Assembly (NCBI GenBank): GCA_002457215.1
Contig: NTJZ01000012.1
Span: 1 to 64,000, forward strand
Reading direction: 5' to 3'
DNA: 64,000 nt
Origin: OM182 bacterium MED-G28
GTDB taxonomy: Bacteria; Pseudomonadota; Gammaproteobacteria; Pseudomonadales; Pseudohongiellaceae
Position 1 is the stretch's first letter. Each line of letters begins with the position of its first letter. Below the pieces are notes generated by a model. The model made no database searches. It saw only the letters and a list, made by a program, of their open reading frames with translations, and was not told the origin of the DNA. The position numbers and the translations under genes were made by a program. Shown in pieces: positions 9,696-16,756 of this stretch.

Positions 9696-10040
9696 ATGAC
9701 TCAAGCTGACCAACTCACAGAATCCAGAAGTATTGATAACAGGTCTTTCACTCAGCGACTAATCGCTGGAGAATTCGGGCTAGCAATTACCTACTGGGCT
9801 TTATTTTTCCTCGGCGGCTCTTTGTATTTCATCTTCGGTAGCCGCGCTATAGACGCAGAGCTGTGGATACCCTACTTCATTATGGTTGCTGCTCAACTTG
9901 GCTACACCGGTTTACTGTTAGCCGGTATCCGCTCCGCGTACAAAGGACCGCAACTCTGGAAAGTCATGTCTAGAACGTCTTCTATATTCATGATTACTAA
10001 TATACTAGTAGGAATAAGCACTCTCGGATTTATTTATTGA
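9696..10040 (+). CDS. Small hypothetical membrane protein (114 aa)
   Basis: I do not recognise the family. After a polar N-terminus of about 25 residues there are three likely membrane helices: about 32-50 (LAITYWALFFLGGSLYFIF), 60-80 and 95-113. The sequence looks like a genuine protein, with a YWALFFLGGSLYF core, a GIRSAYKG loop and a regular helix-loop pattern. It lies 54 bp upstream of the thioredoxin-domain gene on the same strand, so it may be the first gene of the UGSC selenoprotein cluster. The ribosome site before the ATG is weak. Confidence 0.7.
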   Translation: MTQADQLTESRSIDNRSFTQRLIAGEFGLAITYWALFFLGGSLYFIFGSRAIDAELWIPYFIMVAAQLGYTGLLLAGIRSAYKGPQLWKVMSRTSSIFMITNILVGISTLGFIY

Positions 10041-10094
10041 GACTCCTGACTAGATAGACATTCCTTTATTACGCTAAACTATTCGCTCTAAAAA

Positions 10095-11549
10095 TTGAGA
10101 ACTCCATTGAAAAATTCTTCAACAAATAAACTCACAGTAGTCATTAAGAAAGACTGTCCTACATGCCTGCTTATTGAACCTGTTCTAAATGAATTAGTGG
10201 AAAGTTATCGAGACAAGATTTCTGTCTATGTGCAGGATGATCCTGCTTTTCCTTCCAGTATCAGCAATAAGATCGACGATACTTCATTGGAATTCTCTTA
10301 TCGAAACCAAATCGAGATAGTCCCCACACTGATTTCCTCAAACTCAGAACAAGAAGTTGCCAGGACTGTAGGTTGGGATAAGTCCGAGTGGCAACGATTA
10401 ACCGGGCTCTCCAACTTAGGCACTAATCTAGTTGACTTTAAACCTGGCTGCGGCTCCAAATCCCAAGATCCGGGAATGGAGGAACAGTTAGCGGCTCGCT
10501 TTGATAGCGAAATGCTTTCAGCACGGAAGGTTGAACTGGCAGAATCCGAAGATGAGATAGAAGCTTGTTTTGATCGAGGTTGGAGCGATGGCTTACCAGT
10601 GGTTCCACCAACTAGCCTACGAGTCATACGAATGCTTAAGGGATCCCGAAGAGCTGCGAACGAAATCATAGGTAATATTCCTCCCGACAATCTGCCTTGT
10701 ACAATTGAGAAAGTAGCAATCAATGCAGTGATGGCTGGGTGTAAACCGGAATTTTTCCCGACAGTCCTGGCATCAGTAGAGGCAGCACTGCAGGACAGGT
10801 TTTGCATGCATGGCCTGCTATGCACTACCTACTTCTCGGGGCCAGTGGTGGTTGTTAATGGGCCAGTGATAAAAAGAATTGGTATGAATTGTGGAGTAAA
10901 TGCCCTTGGCCAGGGAAATCGAGCCAATGCTACTATTGGCCGAGCCTTACAATTACTGATTCGCAATGTCGGTGGAGGCTTACCCGGTGGTATTGACCGT
11001 GCAGTCATGGGTAACCCTGGAAAATATACTTACTGTTTTGCCGAAGACGAGTCTGATGAAGATTGGGCAACCCTAGCCCAAGATCGTGGCTTCGATAGAT
11101 CAGATTCGGTGGTCAACCTCTTTGCCGGAGAAGGGTTGCAACCGATTGTCGATCAACAATCACGACAGCCTGAGTCTTTAGCTAAAAATATGGCAAACAG
11201 TTTACAGAGTGTGGTCAATTCGAAACTCTACGGATTAGCGGATGCGATTTTAGTTGTTTGCCCAGAGCACCGGCGTGTATTGAAACAAGGTGGCTGGACA
11301 AAGGCTGATCTAAGACAAGCACTACTAGAGAATTTAATGACACCTGGCGCTGATATTATACGTGGCGCTCAAGGTATTGCAGAAGGCATGCCAGAAAAAT
11401 TTAAAAACAAGACACTAAACAAGTTTCGTGAAGATGGTCTGCATATCACGTCGACCGGAGGCAAAGCAGGCATGTTTTCTGCGATCATTAGTGGCTGGGT
11501 GGCATCCGGCGAAAAGGGCAGTCAACTCGTCTCACAGAAAATTCAATAA
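10095..11549 (+). CDS. Thioredoxin-domain protein of the UGSC selenoprotein cluster
   Basis: This 484-aa protein has two parts. Residues 10-110 form a thioredoxin-like domain with the redox motif CPTC (about 20-23) and a cis-Pro-like VPTL near 78. From about residue 150 a second domain begins with GWSDGLPVVPPT, continues through AINAVMAGCKPEF, GMNCGVNALGQGNRANAT and GNPGKYTYCFAED, and ends near residue 470. I recall this second domain next to UGSC-family (seleno)proteins in other bacteria, but its reaction is unassigned. Conserved Cys residues are scattered through it. No ATG supports the N-terminus; the start is a TTG at 10095 or a second TTG at 10107. The UGSC gene follows after 12 bp, so the two are almost certainly co-expressed. 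Confidence 0.75.
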   Translation: MRTPLKNSSTNKLTVVIKKDCPTCLLIEPVLNELVESYRDKISVYVQDDPAFPSSISNKIDDTSLEFSYRNQIEIVPTLISSNSEQEVARTVGWDKSEWQRLTGLSNLGTNLVDFKPGCGSKSQDPGMEEQLAARFDSEMLSARKVELAESEDEIEACFDRGWSDGLPVVPPTSLRVIRMLKGSRRAANEIIGNIPPDNLPCTIEKVAINAVMAGCKPEFFPTVLASVEAALQDRFCMHGLLCTTYFSGPVVVVNGPVIKRIGMNCGVNALGQGNRANATIGRALQLLIRNVGGGLPGGIDRAVMGNPGKYTYCFAEDESDEDWATLAQDRGFDRSDSVVNLFAGEGLQPIVDQQSRQPESLAKNMANSLQSVVNSKLYGLADAILVVCPEHRRVLKQGGWTKADLRQALLENLMTPGADIIRGAQGIAEGMPEKFKNKTLNKFREDGLHITSTGGKAGMFSAIISGWVASGEKGSQLVSQKIQ

Positions 11550-11561
11550 AAGGAGGACAAC

Positions 11562-12083
11562 ATGACTAGTACAATCATGCTAGATCCAACGGCGGAGCTA
11601 AATCCTGTCGAAAAACAGATACTGCCACGACTAGATTCACTGGCAGGAGCAACTGTTGGTCTACTCGATATTTCCAAACCACGGGGCAAAGAGTTTCTTG
11701 ATGAGGTAGAGAAATATCTTGTAGAAATGGGCGCGACTGTAAAACGCTATATGAAACCTACTTTTGCCCGAGTAGCTCCAAATGAGCTCAATCAAAAGAT
11801 TAGCATCGAGTGCGATGCTGTCATTGAAGGATTAGCTGATTGAGGCTCATGTACCTCGTGCAGTTTGCATGACATCATGGATCTTGAGAGTCGCGGCTTA
11901 CCTTCTGGTTTTATTGCCTCTTGCGAATTTGAGCAGGCTGCCGATGCGCAAGGCAAATCCCTTGGGATTAAGCCTAACCGTGTTTTTGTTCCTCACCCTA
12001 TTCAAGACAGAACAGATGACGAAATGGCAGAGCTAGCAAAATCTAAAGTAATAGAAATAGCGGCATTAATCACAAATAGTTAA
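11562..12083 (+). CDS. UGSC family selenoprotein (UGA at 11841-11843 read as selenocysteine)
   Basis: The frame from the ATG at 11562 meets TGA at 11841, but continues open in the same frame to TAA at 12081-12083, giving 173 residues with Sec at position 94. The text around the TGA reads A-D-U-G-S-C-T-S-C-S-L-H-D, exactly the family hallmark. Upstream are GATVGLLDISKPRGKEFLDE and KRYMKPTFARVAP. Downstream are FIASCEFEQAADAQGKSLG and FVPHPIQDRTDDEMAELAKS, all typical of the family. A near-perfect Shine-Dalgarno (AAAGGAGG) precedes the ATG. A hairpin at 11856-11872 is a candidate bacterial SECIS. A selD gene lies in this window. The function is unknown; the U-x-x-C-x-x-C arrangement suggests redox or metal chemistry. 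A conventional gene caller would split or truncate it. Confidence 0.87.
11856..11872 (+). promoter_or_regulatory. Candidate bacterial SECIS hairpin
   Basis: The sequence TCGTGC-AGTTT-GCATGA folds into a 6-bp stem (one G-U pair) with a five-base loop AGUUU containing GU. It starts 12 nt after the UGA codon. The E. coli fdhF SECIS has an upper stem ending UGC-AGGUCU-GCA beginning about 11 nt after its UGA, so spacing, closing pairs and the GU in the loop agree. It lies within the coding sequence, as bacterial SECIS elements must. Recognition by SelB is inferred, not shown. Confidence 0.6.
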
Positions 12084-12115
12084 ACAGATTTTGAAAACAT
12101 TAATTGGAGAAAGTA

Positions 12116-13300
12116 ATGACTAGAGAAGCAGTAATTGTATCAACGGCTCGTACACCTATCGGAAAAGCTTATAGAGGTGCGTTCAATGATACTGATGCGC
12201 CCACACTCGGAGGTCATGTAATTGCGAGTGCCGTGCAAAAAGCAGGCATTGAACCTGGAGAAGTCGATGATGTAATTATGGGTTGCGCTATGCAGCAAGG
12301 ATCATCTGGTCAAAATATAGGTCGCACCGCCGCCATTGCTGCTGGATTACCAAATACAGTTTCTGGCATGAGCATGGATAGACAATGCTCATCAGGCATG
12401 TTGGCAATTGCTACTGCTGCCAAACAGATTATAAATGATCAAATGCCAATTGTTATTGGCGCAGGCCTTGAGTCCATTAGCTTGGTGCAAAATGAACATC
12501 GCAATGGTTATCGTGCGCAAGATCCTAATGTCATTGCAAAATCTGCAGATGCCTACATGTCGATGTTGGAAACAGCAGAAACAGTTTCTAAACGGTATAA
12601 CGTTTCTCGCGATCAGCAAGATGAATATGGACTACAGAGTCAACAGCGCACCGCCGCTGCGCAAGAAGCTGGAAAATTTGATGACGAAATCGTACCACTC
12701 GCCTCAAAGATGGTATTTGTTGATAAAGAAACTAAACAGCAAAGCGTGCACGATGTAGAACTGAAGAAAGACGAGGGGAATCGTCCCACTACCACATTGG
12801 AGGGGCTTTCAGGATTAAAGCCTGTGTTCGAAGGTGGTGTGATTACAGCGGGTAATGCTAGTCAACTCTCTGATGGTGCGTCTGCATCTGTGTTAATGGA
12901 TAGCAAACTTGCCGAACAAAAAGGCCTTGAGCCCTTGGGTGCCTACCGAGGTGTAGCTGTCGCAGGTCTGGACCCAGACGAAATGGGTATTGGGCCAATC
13001 TATGCCGTCCCAAAACTTCTAGAAAGAAATAATCTAAAGATGGACGATATTGGCCTTTGGGAATTAAACGAAGCTTTTGCTGTGCAAGTGATCTATTGCC
13101 GCGACACGCTTGGCATTCCTAATGACTTACTAAATGTAAATGGTGGCGCAATATCGATTGGGCACCCTTACGGGATGAGTGGTGCGCGGATGGTAGGGCA
13201 TGCCTTAATAGAAGGTAAACGGCGTGGTGCTAAATACGTAGTCTGTACAATGTGTGTAGGTGGGGGCATGGGTGCCGCTGGTCTATTCGAAGTCTACTAA
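12116..13300 (+). CDS. Thiolase family protein, acetyl-CoA acyltransferase
   Basis: This 394-aa cytoplasmic thiolase would interconvert acetyl-CoA plus acyl-CoA with 3-ketoacyl-CoA. The nucleophilic Cys is in DRQCSSGM (about residue 87). The catalytic His is in [10 protein letters not shown], and the second Cys in [10 protein letters not shown] near the C-terminus. The ATG at 12116 is preceded by GGAGAAA at 6-8 nt; the in-frame TTG at 12104 is less likely. It follows the UGSC gene by 32 bp on the same strand and may belong to the same transcript, but nothing in the sequence links it functionally to the selenoprotein. Confidence 0.9.
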   Translation: MTREAVIVSTARTPIGKAYRGAFNDTDAPTLGGHVIASAVQKAGIEPGEVDDVIMGCAMQQGSSGQNIGRTAAIAAGLPNTVSGMSMDRQCSSGMLAIATAAKQIINDQMPIVIGAGLESISLVQNEHRNGYRAQDPNVIAKSADAYMSMLETAETVSKRYNVSRDQQDEYGLQSQQRTAAAQEAGKFDDEIVPLASKMVFVDKETKQQSVHDVELKKDEGNRPTTTLEGLSGLKPVFEGGVITAGNASQLSDGASASVLMDSKLAEQKGLEPLGAYRGVAVAGLDPDEMGIGPIYAVPKLLERNNLKMDDIGLWELNEAFAVQVIYCRDTLGIPNDLLNVNGGAISIGHPYGMSGARMVGHALIEGKRRGAKYVVCTMCVGGGMGAAGLFEVY

Positions 13301-13834
13301 CTAGATTTCCTGGATACATACCGAATCGATAAAACTTATTATGGCTGCCTCATCAAAAGTTGATGAAGGCAGCTGTAGACTGTTACTAGACACTAATTTC
13401 TCTTCATTAATATTGTCCAATAGAAAGCTGCCAAATTCGTCCACTACTTGGTTCTGAAATTCTTCATCTACTGATAAATATAATTCTACGCGATCATCAA
13501 GATCACGCAAAAAACTGAAACTTAGCTCTGCTTTGTCTTCAATGGTCATCCGCCCATTTTCTGGATTCATATAGAACTGACACATTGGGGAGTCATGATT
13601 AAATTCGTTACTAAATTGATCATAATAATAATCCAACAGTTCAATGAACGCTTCCAGATCAGCACCATCAATTCCAGGATTATTAACTAAGCGCCCAGTA
13701 TTTCGAAATAACTGCAAGGTTGAGGCAATATAACTAAAGCTTGCGTCCGCTCCCGCAATGGTTGATTGAGCACTAGAAGCATTTGCTATAAAAAACAAAA
13801 ATATAAATGCAAAATTAAATCGAATAGCTCTCAC
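13301..13834 (-). CDS. Hypothetical exported protein (177 aa)
   Basis: I do not recognise a family. The N-terminus MRAIRFNFAFIFLFFIANASSAQS is a clear Sec signal peptide with an A-S-S-A cleavage region, so the product is probably periplasmic. The rest is acidic and predicted helical, with FIELLDYYYDQFSNEF and FSFLRDLDDRVELYLSVDEE. Two cysteines (in SPMCQFY and near the C-terminus, SVCIQEI) could form a disulfide. The start is GTG. The gene ends immediately against the thiolase stop in a convergent arrangement. It is probably transcribed alone or with the VOC gene upstream of it. Confidence 0.75.
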   Translation of the reverse strand: MRAIRFNFAFIFLFFIANASSAQSTIAGADASFSYIASTLQLFRNTGRLVNNPGIDGADLEAFIELLDYYYDQFSNEFNHDSPMCQFYMNPENGRMTIEDKAELSFSFLRDLDDRVELYLSVDEEFQNQVVDEFGSFLLDNINEEKLVSSNSLQLPSSTFDEAAIISFIDSVCIQEI

Positions 13835-13859
13835 AGTATAATTACTACTCTCTTAAAGC

Positions 13860-14243
13860 TTATTTTGGTCCTACTATATTGTAGGGGTTTCCATAAAGAT
13901 CTCGAATGATTCCAGAAATTCCCCATAATGCTTCAGTAGGGGGATCGACAATTTCAACGCCCTTACCTTCCATAGCTTTCATCTCTGCAACACAATCATC
14001 CGTCCGTAAAACAGTCATCAAGTTATTACCAACCCGAGACTTATCATCGGCGCTAAGAGCCAACACTAGAACAATTTGGATGGCAGGGTTTTCAATTGGC
14101 GAGACTGTTAACCACCTTAAATTGGGTACAACATCGTTATTATCCATTACAACTTCCATTCCCAACCTATCCACATACCATTTTAATGCCTGATCCTGAT
14201 CCTCAACATAAACAGTGAGATGGGAAATTGCTTGGATTGTCAT
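13860..14243 (-). CDS. VOC family protein (glyoxalase/dioxygenase superfamily)
   Basis: This 127-aa single VOC module begins IQAISHLTVYVEDQDQALKW and shows the two beta-alpha-beta-beta-beta units. The family's usual metal ligands are partly visible: a His near the start (SHLTVYV) and an acidic residue after VEIVDPPTEALW. The C-terminal RDLYGNPYNIVGP is typical. Such proteins bind a divalent metal and may be lyases, isomerases or resistance proteins; the substrate is unknown. It lies between the exported hypothetical gene and arfB on the same strand. Confidence 0.85.
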   Translation of the reverse strand: MTIQAISHLTVYVEDQDQALKWYVDRLGMEVVMDNNDVVPNLRWLTVSPIENPAIQIVLVLALSADDKSRVGNNLMTVLRTDDCVAEMKAMEGKGVEIVDPPTEALWGISGIIRDLYGNPYNIVGPK

Positions 14244-14263
14244 GAGGGATCCATAAAAAAAAC

Positions 14264-14671
14264 TTAGTCATTAATTGATGGTTTAGACCTTAGGCTCTTC
14301 TGAGTTCCTGCTTTCTTCTTTTCATTCATCCGCTTATTACGAGAAGCTTTACTGGGCTTTGTAGGAATTCTTTTCTTTGTCAATTTCGTTACATTGCGAA
14401 TCAGAAGGTTGAGTCTTTGAATTGCATCTTGTTTGTTCTTCTCCTGACTTCTAAACCTTTGCGCTTTAATTAAAACTATTCCATCTTTAGTAATTCTATT
14501 ATCTCTCAATCCTAATAGTCTTTTTTTAGCAAGCGCCGAAAGACTAGACTTGTCAATATCGAATCTAAGCAAAACTGCTGTCTCAACTTTGTTTACATGT
14601 TGTCCACCTGGACCACTAGCTCTTATGGTCTGGAATTCGAATTCTGTGCCGGAAAGAGTATTCTTAGACAT
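14264..14671 (-). CDS. arfB: Alternative ribosome-rescue peptidyl-tRNA hydrolase ArfB
   Basis: This 135-aa protein carries the class-I release-factor GGQ signature in RASGPGGQHVNKVETAV (about residues 17-33). It has a basic C-terminal tail rich in Lys and Arg (KRIPTKPSKASRNKRMNEKK) that, in ArfB/YaeJ, enters the empty mRNA channel of stalled ribosomes. It has no codon-recognition domain, which separates it from PrfA/PrfB. The length matches E. coli ArfB (140 aa). It is divergent from the S1/P1 nuclease gene. Confidence 0.93.
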   Translation of the reverse strand: MSKNTLSGTEFEFQTIRASGPGGQHVNKVETAVLLRFDIDKSSLSALAKKRLLGLRDNRITKDGIVLIKAQRFRSQEKNKQDAIQRLNLLIRNVTKLTKKRIPTKPSKASRNKRMNEKKKAGTQKSLRSKPSIND

Positions 14672-14766
14672 GTCCAGACCAATGATGAAAACTAATTTAT
14701 TGTACTGTCATTATGTCCTTAATTATTACATGCTACGCTACAAAATGCGTCTCAGTAGGTGCTTAC

Positions 14767-15759
14767 ATGATTACTACCCGAATTCTAGTTCCGCTACTTC
14801 TTTTAATTTTTGCTGCGCCTACGCACGCCTGGGATAGGATTGGGCATAGAATCACTAGCGCTGTTGCCCTCCAATTTCTTAGCAAAGAGAAGGGAGACAC
14901 ATTAATAGAAATTCTGGCCTTGCACCCCCGCTACCAACAAGATTTCCTCAATCAAATTCCAGAATTCGTAGATCAGTCAAACAGGCAAGAACTCTCCTCT
15001 TGGTTATTAGGTCAAGCTGCTTACTGGCCTGACATAGCCAGAGGTTTTTCAGGGACGGAGAGGTCGCGCTTTAATCGTCCTGCTTGGCACTTCACCGATG
15101 GCGCTTGGCTGCGGGGAGCAGCACAAACTCAAGGAAACGTGTATCTGGATAGATCCCCCTCTCCCGCTATTGAAGGGGAATCGCCAACTTCAATCTCTTC
15201 CGAATCACAAGCGCACAATGTAGTCACTGCAATTGACTTCAATACTCGAGTGCTTCTAGATCAACAAGAATCTGGCATAGCACGAGCAATTGCCTTGTGC
15301 TGGGTGCTCCATTTAATGGGGGATATTCATCAGCCTTTGCACACTGGATCTCTGTTTACCCCTTTGCTTTTTGCAGACGGCGATCGAGGCGGTAATGGGA
15401 TTCAAACTGAAACTCGTAGCAATCTGCATGCAGACTGGGATCGAGCTTCCAGCAACGGTGGTTTTAACGAAAACTTGCCTTTGGTGCTGAATTCGATTGC
15501 CGGCTATGCAGACTCTTCCATTGCCGGCTTAAGTTCGGATTCAACGGTCTGGATGGCAGAGAGTCGAGAAATTCTGAAACTCGTTGTCTACAGTGACTCA
15601 ATAAAATCTGCTATTCGAGATGCCGAAAAAAACAATAATGAATTAGCCACCCAACAACTTAGTCCTGAGTACCTAGTTGGAATGCAAGGTATTGCCAGAC
15701 AGCGTCTAGGTCTAGCAGGATTGCGCCTTGCTATATTTTTTGAGAATGAATTGCCATAA
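14767..15759 (+). CDS. S1/P1 family zinc nuclease, secreted
   Basis: This periplasmic or secreted nuclease would degrade single-stranded DNA or RNA with three Zn ions. The start is chosen at 14767 because it gives a clean signal peptide ending in THA before WDRIGHRITS. In this family the mature N-terminal Trp itself is a zinc ligand. Other ligands are visible in WPDIARGF, PAWHFTD, HLMGDIHQPLHTG and NLHADWD. An in-frame ATG at 14713 would add 18 residues and spoil the signal. At 330 aa the protein is slightly longer than fungal nuclease P1 (about 270). A role in phosphate or nucleotide scavenging is plausible. Confidence 0.9.
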   Translation: MITTRILVPLLLLIFAAPTHAWDRIGHRITSAVALQFLSKEKGDTLIEILALHPRYQQDFLNQIPEFVDQSNRQELSSWLLGQAAYWPDIARGFSGTERSRFNRPAWHFTDGAWLRGAAQTQGNVYLDRSPSPAIEGESPTSISSESQAHNVVTAIDFNTRVLLDQQESGIARAIALCWVLHLMGDIHQPLHTGSLFTPLLFADGDRGGNGIQTETRSNLHADWDRASSNGGFNENLPLVLNSIAGYADSSIAGLSSDSTVWMAESREILKLVVYSDSIKSAIRDAEKNNNELATQQLSPEYLVGMQGIARQRLGLAGLRLAIFFENELP

Positions 15760-15915
15760 GTTTTGCGCCACTATTCGAAAGAGTTAGCGTTTATAGTCAA
15801 ACAACTTAGCTATTCCGCGACCACTAATACTCAGAAATTGTTTTTATTTAGCGTTACAGAAGAAAATGATTGGCGATATACTTCTCACCAAGATTTATGA
15901 ATTCTGGTATGAAGT

Positions 15916-16563
15916 ATGGCTAATGGAAACAATCAAAAAAGAGACGGACTGCGAATTCTATTCCCCACCCTGATCTACGAAGGCTGGTTCCCAAACTTCT
16001 CTTCAATTCAGCAACAACTTATAGCTTTTAATCGAAAATTGAGAGAAGACGATCTCGCAGGCAGGAAGGAATCATCAAGAGAGTATTCAACTGGGTTTAC
16101 CTCTTATTTTTCTCGCCAAGACCTTTATAAGTTACCGGAACTTCAACCCTTGTCTCAGTTTTTACAACAAAGTGCTAACAACTATGCACAACAACACCAT
16201 TGGGACACTCAAAATTATACCCCAACGATCAATTCCTTATGGGGCAATATCAATTCTCAATACAGTTTTCACCCAGAGCACCTTCATCCCTATTCACACA
16301 TCAGCGGGGTTTTCTATGTAGATACACCAGTAGGAAGCCCACCGATCACATTCAAAGACCCACGAGTAGGGCGCTGGATGATGCCTCCAACAGCCGATGG
16401 CGCCAGACCTGAAAATACTTTCAACGCGGCCGTTGCGCCGGAATCAGGAAAACTTTTAATGTTTCCTTCATGGCTAGAACACGGAGTGGGACAAAATATG
16501 GATGATATAGAACGTATCAGCATGTCCTTCAATTTCGAAATGCGTCAAAAACAAACTTCGTAA
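15916..16563 (+). CDS. Putative 2OG-Fe(II) oxygenase (TIGR02466-like)
   Basis: This 215-aa protein matches the layout of the TIGR02466 oxygenase group. It opens with LRILFPTLIYEGWFPNF. A central metal region follows with EHLHPYSHISGVFYVDTP, a segment giving the cupin-like strand, and FKDPR. The distal His is in MFPSWLEHGVGQN, and the ERISMSFNFE end holds the Arg expected to bind 2-oxoglutarate. The substrate is unknown. It lies between the nuclease and a strong bidirectional terminator, so it is probably the last gene of the plus-strand unit. Confidence 0.82.
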   Translation: MANGNNQKRDGLRILFPTLIYEGWFPNFSSIQQQLIAFNRKLREDDLAGRKESSREYSTGFTSYFSRQDLYKLPELQPLSQFLQQSANNYAQQHHWDTQNYTPTINSLWGNINSQYSFHPEHLHPYSHISGVFYVDTPVGSPPITFKDPRVGRWMMPPTADGARPENTFNAAVAPESGKLLMFPSWLEHGVGQNMDDIERISMSFNFEMRQKQTS

Positions 16564-16703
16564 AAATCTTCTTCGCCAAGAGCTAATTCGCGATGCACAT
16601 GCGAGCCTTTCTTTTTACAGAGCATCGAACTTTAACGCTAGGAAAACGACGCGGACAAAGTTTAGAAATTAAAAAGTAAACTTTCACAAACAACAATCGA
16701 AAA

Positions 16704-16731
16704 AAAACGGCGATGTCACCATCGCCGTTTT
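16704..16731. terminator. Bidirectional rho-independent terminator
   Basis: A perfect 12-bp stem AAAACGGCGATG / CATCGCCGTTTT encloses the loop TCAC. A-runs on the left and T-runs on the right let it act on both strands. It separates the convergent 2OG oxygenase (plus) and TonB-dependent receptor (minus) genes. Confidence 0.85.
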
Positions 16732-16756
16732 CCGTTTTACTGAACTAAATCAGTAA

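Noticed and set aside
11562-11843. A complete 93-aa protein ending at TGA, followed by an independent 72-aa gene at 11865
   Set aside because: The two pieces are in one frame, separated only by the TGA. The joint text is the UGSC hallmark, and the second piece has no ribosome site. Selenocysteine readthrough explains them better.
11562-12083. Interpretation as a nonsense-mutated pseudogene
   Set aside because: A strong ribosome site, conserved sequence after the TGA, a SECIS-like hairpin and selD in the window argue for recoding rather than decay.
12104-12115. TTG start for the thiolase
   Set aside because: GGAGAAA is correctly spaced for the ATG at 12116, and family proteins begin there.
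14713-14766. N-terminal extension of the S1/P1 nuclease
   Set aside because: It would place 18 extra residues before a clean signal peptide whose cleavage exposes the zinc-binding Trp.
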